Program-made: the position numbers and the translations under genes
The notes under the pieces: generated by a model
What the model was told of the DNA's origin: nothing
Database searches by the model: none
What the model saw: only the letters and a program-made list of their open reading frames with translations
Shown: positions 45,087 through 54,050 of the stretch, in pieces
How positions within the stretch are numbered: position 1 is the stretch's first letter
How the letters are laid out: each line of letters begins with the position of its first letter
Origin: Sphingopyxis italica
GTDB taxonomy: Bacteria; Pseudomonadota; Alphaproteobacteria; Sphingomonadales; Sphingomonadaceae
Assembly: GCF_011926545.1 (NCBI RefSeq)
Contig: NZ_JAATIT010000001.1
Location: 310,001 to 374,000, forward strand
Direction of reading: 5' to 3'
DNA: 64,000 nucleotides

Positions 45087-46601
45087 TCAAATCGACTCGC
45101 CATGGACCCGAAGCATCACCGCGCCATGCGCGGGCACAGTGAAATGCAAATCGTCGACGGCGACCGCCGCGCCGCGCCACAGGTCGCGGACCCGGGTCAA
45201 CCGCGCCAGATTGGCGTCGGCCGCCGTCGGCGTCATTTGCGCCGCCACCTCGCCGCGGTTGAAGAGCGCCAGCGCGACCGACCCGTCCGCCAGTTCCTTG
45301 CGCCATATCTCCAGCGGGCCTTCCTCGCGGACCACCCGGCCCTGCACGCCCCTGGCGTCCTGATCGATGGCGATGACGTCCCGGTTCTTGAGAAGGCGCA
45401 GCGCGCTCGCGGAAGTCTGCCGCAAGTCGTGCCCCATGATCAGCGGCGCGGCCTGGATCGCCCACAAGGTCATATGCGTGACATATTCGTCTTCGCTCAT
45501 GCCGCCATTGCCGACCTCCAGCATATCGGGATCATTCCATCCTCCCGGCCCGGCATGGCCGAATGTCGGGTTCCGCTCGAAACCGATGTCCGACATGGTT
45601 TTATAATCGTCGGTGATATCGCCCGTCGTGCGCCACAGATGGCCGCCGACCGATCGCCCCCATTCGGACACGTGGAAGCGGCCATATTGGCACAGGGAAT
45701 AGAGCATCGGCCGCCCCGTCGCTTTCAGCGCCAGCCCCATTTCATAATAGCTGCGCTTCACCTCGTCGGCATCGTCGTAGAACCATTCACCCGAGCATAA
45801 ATCATGTTTCAGATAGTCGAATCCCCAATCGGCAAACGTCTGGGCATCTGTCTGGATATGCCCGTAGCTTCCTTCATAGCCGGCGCAGGTCCGGGGACCT
45901 TGCGACGTGTAAATGCCGATCTTCAGCCCCTTTGAATGGACATAATCGGTGAGCGCCTTCATGTCGGGAAACTTCGCATTGGATTGCAGCACGCCGTTCG
46001 CGTCGCGCTGGCCCTGCCAGCCATCGTCGATGTTGACATAAAGATAGCCGGCGTCGCGCAGGCCGGTCGCGACCAGCGCGTCGGCCATCGCGCGAACCGT
46101 CGCATCGTCGATCTTGTCGCCGAACTTGTTCCAGCTCGACCAGCCCATCGGCGGCGTCGCGGCGAGATTGTCGGGCGCGATGCTTCCCAGCGGCGGAAGG
46201 TCGGGAGCGAAATCAAACGCGCGGGCCTCGGCGTCCTTTACGCCGCCGCGGCGGCCATCCTGCTCGACGTGCGCGTACCAGATATCGCCGGTCAGCTTGA
46301 CGCCGGCCGGGGTGAACCTTGCCGTCCAGCGGCGCGTGGGATGCGCCTTGTCGTTGAGATTGCGCAGGTCGAAGCTCAGCGTGTCGCCCTCGATACGGGC
46401 ATTTTCCAATCTGATCGGCCCATACCATTCAGTCGTTACGCTGCCGCTGATCACCCCGGCGTCGTCCGCCACTTCGAGCATAGTGACACCGGGATAGCTC
46501 GGCGCGTCGTCGAACAGCCAGACGCCTTCGACCGCGGAACGCGCGTGGACGGGAAGTTGCAGCGTCAAAGACAGGCACAGCGCGGCCAGCATCAATCGCA
46601 T
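45087..46601 (-). CDS. Secreted GH27 alpha-galactosidase-like enzyme
   Basis: This 504-residue exported enzyme has a signal peptide (MLAALCLSLTLQLPVHA), an N-terminal beta-domain (about 25-130), and a GH27 barrel with PPMGWSSWNKF, NIDDGWQG, the nucleophile in YLKHDLCSGE (Asp267) and the acid/base in WRTTGDITDD (Asp328), then GGWNDPDMLEVGNGG. The nucleophile loop reads KHD instead of the usual KYD. GH27 members remove alpha-galactose or, in some, beta-L-arabinopyranose. In this locus the single alpha-galactose on extensin serines is an attractive substrate; that is inference. It is the last gene of the hydroxyproline operon, 35 bases after the permease. Confidence 0.9.
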   Translation of the reverse strand: MRLMLAALCLSLTLQLPVHARSAVEGVWLFDDAPSYPGVTMLEVADDAGVISGSVTTEWYGPIRLENARIEGDTLSFDLRNLNDKAHPTRRWTARFTPAGVKLTGDIWYAHVEQDGRRGGVKDAEARAFDFAPDLPPLGSIAPDNLAATPPMGWSSWNKFGDKIDDATVRAMADALVATGLRDAGYLYVNIDDGWQGQRDANGVLQSNAKFPDMKALTDYVHSKGLKIGIYTSQGPRTCAGYEGSYGHIQTDAQTFADWGFDYLKHDLCSGEWFYDDADEVKRSYYEMGLALKATGRPMLYSLCQYGRFHVSEWGRSVGGHLWRTTGDITDDYKTMSDIGFERNPTFGHAGPGGWNDPDMLEVGNGGMSEDEYVTHMTLWAIQAAPLIMGHDLRQTSASALRLLKNRDVIAIDQDARGVQGRVVREEGPLEIWRKELADGSVALALFNRGEVAAQMTPTAADANLARLTRVRDLWRGAAVAVDDLHFTVPAHGAVMLRVHGESI

Positions 46602-46636
46602 GGGATTTTCCTTTGAACCGGGAAGGATGGCGGGGA

Positions 46637-48052
46637 TCAGGCCGCGACAGTCGCCCGCTGCGCCGCGCTGCGCCACCGGCCATAGGCGAAATAGATTGCA
46701 AGACCCGCGATGTTCCAGATGACGAACCGGACGATGGTCGACGACGGAAGGCTGATGAGCAGATAGACGCAGCCGAGCACAGCGGCGGTCCCGACGACAT
46801 AGGGCGCGGGGCAGCGGAAAAGCCGCTCGATCTGCGGCGCGGTCCGGCGCAGGACCATCAGGCACACGCCAACCGCGATGAAGGCCAGCAGGGTTCCGGC
46901 ATTGGCGAGCTCGGCGATTTCGTCGAGGCGGAAGATGCCCGCGACCGCGGCGATCGACAGGCCGGTCAGAATGGTGATCAGCGTCGGCGCGCCGGTCCGC
47001 GGACTGACGGTCGCCAGTCGCTTGGGCAAAAGTCCGTCGCGCGCCATCACAAAGAAGATACGGCTTTGACCATACATCATCACAAGAATGACCGAGGGCA
47101 GCGCGATAATCGCCGCGAGCGCGACAAGATGCGCGGCGACGGGCTGGTCGAGCGCGCGCAGGACGAGCGCCAGCGGCTCGGCCGAATTGGCGAGCTGCTG
47201 AAAGGGCAGCGCGCCGACCGCCGTGATCGCGACCCCCATATAAATGAAGGTGCAGACCAGCATCGAACCGATGATGCCGATGGTCAGGTCCCGCTTCGGA
47301 TTCTTGGCCTCTTCGGCCGATGTCGCGACCGCGTCGAAGCCATAAAAGGCGAAAAACACGATGGCGGCGGCCGCCATCACGCCGCGCTTCTCGCCGCCGC
47401 TTTCGACCGATCCAAAGCCATAGGGCATGAAGGGTTGCAGGTTGTCGGGATCGAACGCCGGAAGCGCGAAGGCGATGAACGCGCCCAGCGCCAATAATTT
47501 GATGATGACGAGAATGATGTTGAGGGTCGCGCTCTCCCGCGTCCCCGCAACCAGCATCCCCATGACCGCGAGCGAGACGAGCACCGCCGGCAGGTTGACG
47601 ATGCCCCCGTCATGGGGCCCGGACAGCAATGCCTGTGGCAGCGTGACACCCGCGGACTGTATCCAGCCCACCAGATAGCCCGACCAGCCGACGGCTACCG
47701 TCGAGCAGGCAAGCGAATATTCGAGGATCAGGCTCCATCCGACGATCCATGCGATGGTCTCGCCCAGTGCGACATAGCTGAAGGTATAGGCGCTCCCGGC
47801 CGCGGGAATCATCGTAGCAAGCTCGGTATAGGCGAGCGCGGCGCAGGCGCAGACCATGCCGGCGATCGCGAAGGCGAGGATCACCGCCGGCCCCGCGCGC
47901 TCCGCCCCGACCCCGGTCAGCGTATAGATGCCCGTCCCCACGATCGCACCGACGCCCAACGCGATCAGATGCGGCCAGCTCAGCGTCTTGGCCAAGGACT
48001 GGCTCGCCTCGTGCGACCGGATGTCGTCGAGCGACTTGCGCGGACCGAACAT
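46637..48052 (-). CDS. APC-superfamily amino-acid permease (CAT-like)
   Basis: This 471-residue inner-membrane transporter has about twelve hydrophobic segments. The first helix carries HLIALGVGAIVGTGIYTLTG, the substrate-binding signature of the APC family, and FYGFDAVATSAEEAKNPKRD is typical of the cationic amino-acid transporter (YfnA-like) branch. Its place between the gntR gene and the GH27 gene in a hydroxyproline operon suggests that it imports hydroxyproline or small Hyp/Pro peptides; the substrate is inferred. It starts 25 bases after the gntR stop. Confidence 0.9.
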   Translation of the reverse strand: MFGPRKSLDDIRSHEASQSLAKTLSWPHLIALGVGAIVGTGIYTLTGVGAERAGPAVILAFAIAGMVCACAALAYTELATMIPAAGSAYTFSYVALGETIAWIVGWSLILEYSLACSTVAVGWSGYLVGWIQSAGVTLPQALLSGPHDGGIVNLPAVLVSLAVMGMLVAGTRESATLNIILVIIKLLALGAFIAFALPAFDPDNLQPFMPYGFGSVESGGEKRGVMAAAAIVFFAFYGFDAVATSAEEAKNPKRDLTIGIIGSMLVCTFIYMGVAITAVGALPFQQLANSAEPLALVLRALDQPVAAHLVALAAIIALPSVILVMMYGQSRIFFVMARDGLLPKRLATVSPRTGAPTLITILTGLSIAAVAGIFRLDEIAELANAGTLLAFIAVGVCLMVLRRTAPQIERLFRCPAPYVVGTAAVLGCVYLLISLPSSTIVRFVIWNIAGLAIYFAYGRWRSAAQRATVAA

Positions 48053-48077
48053 TCACTTCTCCCCGTTCGTCGCCGGC

Positions 48078-48728
48078 TCAGACCGCGACTTTTAATTGTG
48101 CTTTCAAATCGGCGAGCGTCGCCTTGATATGCTCGGTCAACAGATGCTCGACGGTATCGCCATCGCGCGCCATCCACGCGTCGAGTAGTTGCCGGTGTTC
48201 GAGGTGCGCCCGCGATTCTCGGCCCGACGGTTCCAGATGGGCGACCACATAACGCTCCGAGAGGATCGAAAGCCGTTCGACCATCTGGGTCGTGAGCAAC
48301 CGGCCGCCGACGCGGACGAGCGCGGTGTGGAAATCGCGATTGCGCACCGCGACATCGGCAAGATTGTCGCTGGCGGCAGCATCGAGGCGCTCATACACGC
48401 GCTGCGCCTCTTCGCGGTCCGCGTCGTCGGCATGGACCGCCGCGAAAGCGGCGGCGGCGGGTTCGAGCGCCAGCCGCAGCGCATAGATTTCGTCCGCCTC
48501 GGCCGCCGACATCGGCCGCACGAGATAACCGCGGTTCGGGTGGCTGATCAGCAACCCTTCCTGTTCCAACCGGGCCAGCGCCTCGCGCACCGGAATCTTG
48601 CTGACCCCCAATTCGGCGGCCAGCGCGTCCTGACGGATCGGCATGTCGGTCGCCAGTTCGCCGACGACGATCTGCTCGCGAACGATATCGAACACGCGTT
48701 CGGACAGGGTTCGGACCACTATACTCAT
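48078..48728 (-). CDS. GntR-family regulator with FCD domain
   Basis: This 216-residue FadR-type regulator has a winged helix (PIRQDALAAELGVSKIPVREAL, GLLISHPNRGYLVRPM) and an all-helical FCD ligand domain with the metal-binding histidines seen in NRDFHTALV and AHLEHRQLLDAW. It is embedded in the hydroxyproline operon, after the epimerase gene and before the permease gene. The best candidate sites are the GTATAC-centred motifs upstream of the operons at 50.7 and 60.8 kb. The inducer is probably hydroxyproline or a pathway intermediate. Confidence 0.92.
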   Translation of the reverse strand: MSIVVRTLSERVFDIVREQIVVGELATDMPIRQDALAAELGVSKIPVREALARLEQEGLLISHPNRGYLVRPMSAAEADEIYALRLALEPAAAAFAAVHADDADREEAQRVYERLDAAASDNLADVAVRNRDFHTALVRVGGRLLTTQMVERLSILSERYVVAHLEPSGRESRAHLEHRQLLDAWMARDGDTVEHLLTEHIKATLADLKAQLKVAV

Positions 48729-48781
48729 TTCAAATACTCCAAAGCGGGGTGGAACGCCGGACAGCCCGGGCGCCCCCCACG

Positions 48782-49780
48782 CTATTTGACCTGAAATCCG
48801 TCCCAGAAGCGATCGCTGCGATCAATCCAAATCATATTGAAACCGGTGGCGACCGCGGAACCCGTGATCGAGGGAATGATCGCCGGCTGTCCGGCGATCG
48901 TCGTTTCGGATTCGACGCGCCCGGTAAAAAGACTGCCGATATAGCTTTCGTGAACGAAGCGGTCGCCGACCGCCAGCTGGCCGGACCCGGCAAGATGCGC
49001 CAGGCGTGCCGAGGTGCCGGTGCCGCAAGGGCTGCGGTCGATCGCCTTGTCGCCATAGAATACCGCGTTGCGGCCATCGGCGCCGTCGGCGCGCGGTTTA
49101 TCGGCCCACAGAACATGGCTGACCCCGCGGATCGTCGGGTCGAGCGGATGCACCGGTTCGAATTTGGCCTGCACGGCCTGCCGGATCAGCCCGCCCAGTT
49201 CGATCAGGCGGGCGGCGCCCATGTCGTCGAGCCCGGTATAGCCGCCCTGCGGCTCGACGATCGCGTAATAATTGCCGCCATAAGCGACGTCGACCGAGAG
49301 CGCGCCGATGCCCTCGACCTCGACTTTGATATCGCGCGCGGCGACATAGGCGGGAACGTTGACGATGCTCACCGCCGTCACCTTGTCGCCATCGGCTTCA
49401 TAGGCGATGTCGATGACGCCGGCCGGAACCTCGACCTTGAGCCGCCCGGGCGTCGCCGGCAGGATCAGGCCGTGCTCGAGCGCGAAGGTGATGATGCCGA
49501 TCGTGCCGTGACCGCACATCGGCAGACAGCCCGATGTTTCGATGAACAATATGCCGACGTCGCTATCGTCCCGGGTCGGCGGATACAGAAATCCGCCCGA
49601 CATCATGTCATGGCCGCGCGGCTCGAAACAGAGGCCGGTCCGGATCCAGTCGAACCGGGCCAGGAAATCCTGCCGCCGCGCCGACATCGAATCGCCCTTC
49701 AACAACGGGGCGCCGCCGACGATCAGGCGAACCGGATTTCCCGCCGTATGACCATCGATGCAGAAGAAGCTGTGACGCAT
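48782..49780 (-). CDS. 4-hydroxyproline 2-epimerase (proline racemase family)
   Basis: This 332-residue PLP-independent enzyme converts trans-4-hydroxy-L-proline to cis-4-hydroxy-D-proline. Both catalytic cysteines are present: LPMCGHGTIG (Cys89) and RSPCGTGTSARL (Cys252). Retention of both argues for an epimerase/racemase rather than a trans-3-hydroxyproline dehydratase, which has Thr at the second site. The neighbours (DHDPS-type deaminase 12 bases upstream, D-amino-acid dehydrogenase divergent) favour hydroxyproline over proline. It is the second gene of the operon. Confidence 0.93.
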   Translation of the reverse strand: MRHSFFCIDGHTAGNPVRLIVGGAPLLKGDSMSARRQDFLARFDWIRTGLCFEPRGHDMMSGGFLYPPTRDDSDVGILFIETSGCLPMCGHGTIGIITFALEHGLILPATPGRLKVEVPAGVIDIAYEADGDKVTAVSIVNVPAYVAARDIKVEVEGIGALSVDVAYGGNYYAIVEPQGGYTGLDDMGAARLIELGGLIRQAVQAKFEPVHPLDPTIRGVSHVLWADKPRADGADGRNAVFYGDKAIDRSPCGTGTSARLAHLAGSGQLAVGDRFVHESYIGSLFTGRVESETTIAGQPAIIPSITGSAVATGFNMIWIDRSDRFWDGFQVK

Positions 49781-49792
49781 CGCCAGCCGGCC

Positions 49793-50707
49793 TCAGGCCG
49801 CTTTCGCGCTGACCGCGGCCGGACGGGTGGCAGCCGCCTGTTCCACCATCGCGATCACCTCGGCCCGGCGCTCGCCGACGAGCGGCAGGCGCGGCGGCAG
49901 CACCCGCTCCGAACCGCGGCCCATGACCTGTTCGGCGAGCTTGATCGACTGAACGAGGTCATGCTCGGCATCAAGGTGGAGCAGCGGCATGAACCAGCGA
50001 TAGATTTCCAGCGCCCGCGCATGATCGCCGCGTTCGAACGCCGCGACCAGTTCGACCGACTCCTTCGGGAACGCGTTGGTCAGGCCCGAAACCCAGCCCT
50101 GCGCGCCAAGATACAGTCCCTCGAGCGCGACGTCGTCGAGCCCCGCGAACAGGACATAGCGATCGCCGAACGCGTTGCGGAAATCGGTGAAGCGGCGCGT
50201 GTCGGGAGCCGATTCCTTGACCGCGACGATATTTTCGACGTCGACCAGTGCTTCGAGCACCGCCTTGTCGATCACCGTGCGATAGGCGGGAGGGTTGTTA
50301 TAGAGCATGATCGGCAGCCCGGTCCGCTCCGCCACCCCTTTGAAATGGGCGACCAGTTCGTGCGCCTGCGGGACATAGACCATCGGCGGCAACAGCATCA
50401 GGCCGTCGGCCCCCGCCTGTTCCGCCGCCGCGGCATAACGCACCGCGCGGCGCGTATCATATTCGGATACGCCGGTGATCACCGGCACGCGCCCCGCCAC
50501 CACTTCGACGATGGCCGACAGAACGGCGATCTTTTCGTCATATTCCAGCGAGTTATTCTCGCCCACCGTGCCCAGCGCGATGATGCCGGTCACTCCGTCG
50601 CGAATAAGATCGTCGACCACGCGCTGCGTATCCGCCAGATCGATCGACAAATCTTCGCGCAGCTGCGTCGTCACTGCCGGAAAAACGCCCTTCCAACCAA
50701 TCGTCAT
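49793..50707 (-). CDS. DHDPS/NAL-family enzyme, probable 1-pyrroline-4-hydroxy-2-carboxylate deaminase
   Basis: This 304-residue TIM-barrel Schiff-base enzyme has the lysine in IVAVKESAPDT (Lys164), the catalytic-tyrosine motif LYNNPPAY (Tyr136) and GTVGENNSLEYDEK. In hydroxyproline pathways a DHDPS-family enzyme turns 1-pyrroline-4-hydroxy-2-carboxylate into alpha-ketoglutarate semialdehyde and ammonia. The operon with the epimerase and the divergent FAD dehydrogenase supports this over lysine-biosynthetic DapA. A 2-keto-3-deoxy-L-arabonate dehydratase role, known in the same family, is an alternative here because arabinose genes are close. The GTATAC motif is 22 bases upstream of the start. 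Confidence 0.85.
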   Translation of the reverse strand: MTIGWKGVFPAVTTQLREDLSIDLADTQRVVDDLIRDGVTGIIALGTVGENNSLEYDEKIAVLSAIVEVVAGRVPVITGVSEYDTRRAVRYAAAAEQAGADGLMLLPPMVYVPQAHELVAHFKGVAERTGLPIMLYNNPPAYRTVIDKAVLEALVDVENIVAVKESAPDTRRFTDFRNAFGDRYVLFAGLDDVALEGLYLGAQGWVSGLTNAFPKESVELVAAFERGDHARALEIYRWFMPLLHLDAEHDLVQSIKLAEQVMGRGSERVLPPRLPLVGERRAEVIAMVEQAAATRPAAVSAKAA

Positions 50708-50733
50708 GTGAAATCCTGCTCTTGAACCTGAAT

Positions 50734-50745
50734 ATCGTATACGGT
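50734..50745. promoter_or_regulatory. Candidate GntR operator between deaminase and dehydrogenase genes
   Basis: ATCGTATACGGT has an inner perfect palindrome CGTATACG. With upstream bases it forms TGAATATCGTATAC (50729-50742), identical to a sequence at 60798-60811. The GTATAC core matches operators of UxuR/ExuR-type GntR regulators. It sits in the 69-base divergent promoter region. Confidence 0.6.
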
Positions 50746-50776
50746 ACACAATATCGCATTGCAAGAGAGGATCGTT

Positions 50777-51997
50777 GTGCGCATCAATATCATCGGCGGC
50801 GGTATCGTGGGACTCTGTTCGGCCGTGGCGCTGGCCGAGGCTGGCCACCGCGTCACGATCATCGACGACGATGCGAGCCGCCATGCCGCCTCATGGGGCA
50901 ACGCCGGCCATATCGCGACCGAGCAGGTGGCGCCGCTCGCCTCGCCGGCTTCCTTGCGCACCGCCTTTCGGCGCCGGTTCGCGGCGGGTGGGCCGCTCGA
51001 CCTGCCATTGTCGGGCGTTCGCCACTGGCTCGGCTTTCTTCCCCGCTTCCTCGCCGCGGCAAGGCCTTCGGCATTTCGCAGCGGCAGCGCCGCGCTCGGG
51101 TCCCTGCTCTATCCGGCGTTGCCCGCCTGGCGACGCATGGTCGGGCTGGCCGGCAAGCCGATGCTGCTTCGCGCCGACGGCCATTATGTCTTGTGGGAAA
51201 GCGCCGCGACCGCGCAGGCCGGCGCCGCCGCCTGGCATGCAGCCGAGATCGGCACCGCCAGCCTTCACGCAATGGAAGCGGCCGAGATGGCGCGCCTAGC
51301 GTCGCTGGTCGGCGTGCCGATCGCGTACGCGGTGCGATTTAACGGCAGCGGGCAAATCGCCGACCTCGGGGCGCTGGCCGACGCACTGGAGGAAGCGTTT
51401 CGCGCGCGAGGCGGAACGATCGAGCGGTCACCGGCACGGCTTGCGATCGATGACGGCCGGGCGCGCGTCGAGGGACATGATGCCGACATCATCGTCGTCG
51501 CGGCGGGGGTGCGCAGTCGCGCCTTGATGGAACAGGCCGGCCATGTCGCCCCGCTGATCGCCGAGCGCGGTTATCATATCCGCGCCGCGGCGGGAGAATG
51601 GCCGGCCGACCTTCCGCCGCTGGTGTTCGAAGACCGCGCGATGATCGTCACGCGCTTCGCCGACACGGTGCAGGCCGCGAGCTTCGTCGAATATCATTCT
51701 CCCGATGCGCCGCCCGATCCGCGCAAATGGGACCGGCTGGAACAGCATGTCCGCGAACTTGGATTGCCGCTCGCCCCGCCCTTCACCCGCTGGATGGGCG
51801 CCCGTCCGACGCTGCCCGATTATCTGCCCGCGATCGGCCGGTCGCGGCGCGTCGGCAATCTGGTTTATGCCTTTGGCCACCAGCATCTGGGTTTGACGCT
51901 CGCAGCGGTGACCGGCGAACTGGTGCGAACCCTGATCGAACAGGAAACCCCGATGGTCGACCTGACGCCATTCGACCTCGCCCGCTTTGGAGAATGA
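50777..51997 (+). CDS. FAD-dependent D-amino-acid (D-hydroxyproline) dehydrogenase
   Basis: This 406-residue DadA/DAO-fold oxidase has the N-terminal FAD motif IIGGGIVGLCSAVALAEAG, the ASWGNAGHI segment and the C-terminal ARPTLPDYLPAIGRS and GHQHLGLTLAAVTGEL. These features match single-subunit D-hydroxyproline dehydrogenases and D-amino-acid dehydrogenases. In this locus it should oxidise cis-4-hydroxy-D-proline to 1-pyrroline-4-hydroxy-2-carboxylate, feeding the deaminase. The GTG start at 50777 is chosen because AGAGAGG lies six bases upstream. It overlaps the prolidase-like gene or abuts it within a few bases. Confidence 0.9.
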   Translation: MRINIIGGGIVGLCSAVALAEAGHRVTIIDDDASRHAASWGNAGHIATEQVAPLASPASLRTAFRRRFAAGGPLDLPLSGVRHWLGFLPRFLAAARPSAFRSGSAALGSLLYPALPAWRRMVGLAGKPMLLRADGHYVLWESAATAQAGAAAWHAAEIGTASLHAMEAAEMARLASLVGVPIAYAVRFNGSGQIADLGALADALEEAFRARGGTIERSPARLAIDDGRARVEGHDADIIVVAAGVRSRALMEQAGHVAPLIAERGYHIRAAAGEWPADLPPLVFEDRAMIVTRFADTVQAASFVEYHSPDAPPDPRKWDRLEQHVRELGLPLAPPFTRWMGARPTLPDYLPAIGRSRRVGNLVYAFGHQHLGLTLAAVTGELVRTLIEQETPMVDLTPFDLARFGE

Positions 51998-52002
51998 AGA
52001 CG

Positions 52003-53181
52003 ATGACGATTGGATGTTCGACGACCGAGATCGAGCTCGCGAGCCTTGCGCCATGGGCGTCGCCCGCGCCTCCGGTCGGCGCCGCCGAACGGCGCACACG
52101 CATAGCGTCAGCGCAAGCGCGGATGGCGGAGATCGGCGCGGACGCCCTGCTCGTCAACGCGGGGGCGAGCCTGCGTTATTTCACCGGCGTCGCGTGGTCG
52201 CCATCCGAGCGACTGGTGGCGATGCTGCTCCCCGTAGCGGGCGAGCCGAGAATCATCTGCCCCGCGTTCGAACAGGGATCGCTGGTCGCCGAACTCGCGA
52301 TCGCCGCCGATCTGCTGCTTTGGGAGGAGGATGAGGATCCCGTCCAACTGGCCGGCAAGCTGCTGGCGCCGGGCGACACGCTCGCGATCGATCCCTTATT
52401 GCCTTTCGCCGTCGGCGAACGGCTGCGGCGTTCCTTCGCGCTCGTCGACGGCTCGCCCGCCATCGACGGGCTGCGCATGATCAAATCGCCGTCCGAACTC
52501 GCACTGATGCGACAGGCAAAGGTAATGACGCTGGAGGTCCACCGGCGCGCGGCGCGGATATTGGCGCCCGGGATTCGGGCCAGCGAGGTCAAGCTTTTCA
52601 TCGACCGGGCCCACCGCGCACTGGGCGCCGGCGGATCGAGTTTTTGCGCCGTACAGTTCGGGCGCGCGACCGCCTTTCCCCATGGATTGCCCGAGGATCA
52701 GGCGCTGCAGGAGGATGAGCTCGTCCTGATCGATACGGGCTGCACGGTCGACGGCTATCACAGCGACATTACCCGCACCTATGCCTTTGGCGCCGTCGAA
52801 CCCGAAATCCGTGAGATGTGGGATCTCGAAAAGGAGGCCCAGGCGGCCGCCTTCGACGCCGCGCGGCCGGGCGCGTCATGCGAAAGCGTCGATGCCGCCG
52901 CACGTCAGGTACTGGAGCGCGCGGGACTCGGTCCCGATTATCGATTGCCCGGCCTGCCGCACCGCACCGGGCATGGGATCGGCCTTTCGATCCACGAGCC
53001 CGCCTACCTCGTGCGCGGCGACCGGACGCCGCTGGCGCCGGGCATGTGCTTTTCGAACGAGCCCATGATCGTCGTCCCCGACCGCTACGGCATCCGGCTC
53101 GAAGATCATTTCCACGTCACCGAGACGGGCGCCGCCTGGTTCACCGAGCCCCAGCATTCGATCGATCGGCCGTTCGCATGA
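52003..53181 (+). CDS. M24-family peptidase, Xaa-Pro dipeptidase-like
   Basis: This 392-residue cytoplasmic pita-bread metallopeptidase has an N-terminal creatinase-like domain (about 25-150) and the complete dinuclear metal set: Asp244 and Asp255 (LIDTGCTVDGYHSDITRTY), His324 (HRTGHGIGLSIHE), Glu353 (SNEPMIVV) and Glu367 (LEDHFHV). It should cleave Xaa-Pro or Xaa-Hyp dipeptides, supplying free hydroxyproline to the adjacent pathway. An in-frame ATG at 51994 overlaps the dehydrogenase stop; I prefer 52003 because GGAG is then ten bases away rather than one. Confidence 0.9.
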   Translation: MTIGCSTTEIELASLAPWASPAPPVGAAERRTRIASAQARMAEIGADALLVNAGASLRYFTGVAWSPSERLVAMLLPVAGEPRIICPAFEQGSLVAELAIAADLLLWEEDEDPVQLAGKLLAPGDTLAIDPLLPFAVGERLRRSFALVDGSPAIDGLRMIKSPSELALMRQAKVMTLEVHRRAARILAPGIRASEVKLFIDRAHRALGAGGSSFCAVQFGRATAFPHGLPEDQALQEDELVLIDTGCTVDGYHSDITRTYAFGAVEPEIREMWDLEKEAQAAAFDAARPGASCESVDAAARQVLERAGLGPDYRLPGLPHRTGHGIGLSIHEPAYLVRGDRTPLAPGMCFSNEPMIVVPDRYGIRLEDHFHVTETGAAWFTEPQHSIDRPFA

Positions 53182-54047
53182 AGCGCCTGCTCATCGCCGG
53201 TTGCCTGCTCGTTGCGGGCTGCACCGAAGCGCGCCCGGTCATCGGCCCGCCACCGCCCGCGCTCGCGCTCGACCCCTTCTACACCAAGTCGGTAACCGCG
53301 GCCGGCATTCCGATCAGCGCGTCGGACGCGGTGCCCGACGAGGCCCTGTTCATCGCCCGCCGGATCGTGCTGGCGATGCTCGAAAAGCGTCCCGATCTGG
53401 CGCGGGCGCTCGTATCGGCCGGGCAGCGCGTGATGATCATGGGCGTCGACGAGCGGACCACCGACGTGCCCGAACAGCGCGATTGGAAAAAGCCGGCGAT
53501 CGACGATCCGCGGCTTACGCTTTGCGAACGCAAATATTATGCGGAACGGATCGGGCGGCTGTCCGACAGCGAATATTGGAACAAGCGCGCGCGGGGCATG
53601 GGCGGCCTGCTGACCAGTGGGGCGACCGAAAATCTTCTGGCCATGCCCGGCACCCGCTATTTTGGCGAAACCATCTTGGTCCACGAATTCTCGCACGCGA
53701 TCTTCGACGCGATGGAAACCGCCGACCCCGAATTGTTCGCGCAAGTCCGGAAAGCCTATGCACAGGCCATGGCCAAACATCTTTGGGACGGCCAATATGG
53801 CGCGACGACGGCGCATGAATATTGGGCCGAGGGCACGCAATTCTGGTTCAATTCGAACAAGCTCGCCGTCATCGACAGCAAGCAAATCCTGTCCGACGCC
53901 GACCTCAGCCGACACGATCCCGCGCTCGCGGCGGCGCTGAGGGCGGTTTATGGCGATCGGCATCGCTTGCCGGGCGATCCCTTCTATCGCCACCCGGCCC
54001 GCGTTCCGGGCGGCCCGCCATCGCAAAGCACCGGCGAGGCCTGCTAG
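53178..54047 (+). CDS. Lipoprotein with HExxH zinc-peptidase motif
   Basis: This 289-residue protein starts inside the prolidase stop (ATGA), so the two are translationally coupled. It has a lipobox LVAGC, placing it at the periplasmic or outer face of the membrane. The motif ILVHEFSHAIF (His169, Glu170, His173) is followed by HEYWAEGTQFWF, where Glu214 or Glu218 could be the third zinc ligand, a gluzincin-like layout. The family is not one I can name. In this locus a protease acting on hydroxyproline-rich protein would fit; this is inference. It converges on the GH43 gene with a three-base gap. Confidence 0.75.
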   Translation: MKRLLIAGCLLVAGCTEARPVIGPPPPALALDPFYTKSVTAAGIPISASDAVPDEALFIARRIVLAMLEKRPDLARALVSAGQRVMIMGVDERTTDVPEQRDWKKPAIDDPRLTLCERKYYAERIGRLSDSEYWNKRARGMGGLLTSGATENLLAMPGTRYFGETILVHEFSHAIFDAMETADPELFAQVRKAYAQAMAKHLWDGQYGATTAHEYWAEGTQFWFNSNKLAVIDSKQILSDADLSRHDPALAAALRAVYGDRHRLPGDPFYRHPARVPGGPPSQSTGEAC

Positions 54048-54050
54048 GGT

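Noticed and set aside
48782..49780. trans-3-hydroxy-L-proline dehydratase
   Set aside because: Both active-site cysteines are present; the dehydratase has threonine at the second position.
49793..50707. Annotation as lysine-biosynthetic dapA
   Set aside because: The family is right, but the operon with hydroxyproline epimerase and the divergent FAD dehydrogenase makes a catabolic deaminase far more likely.
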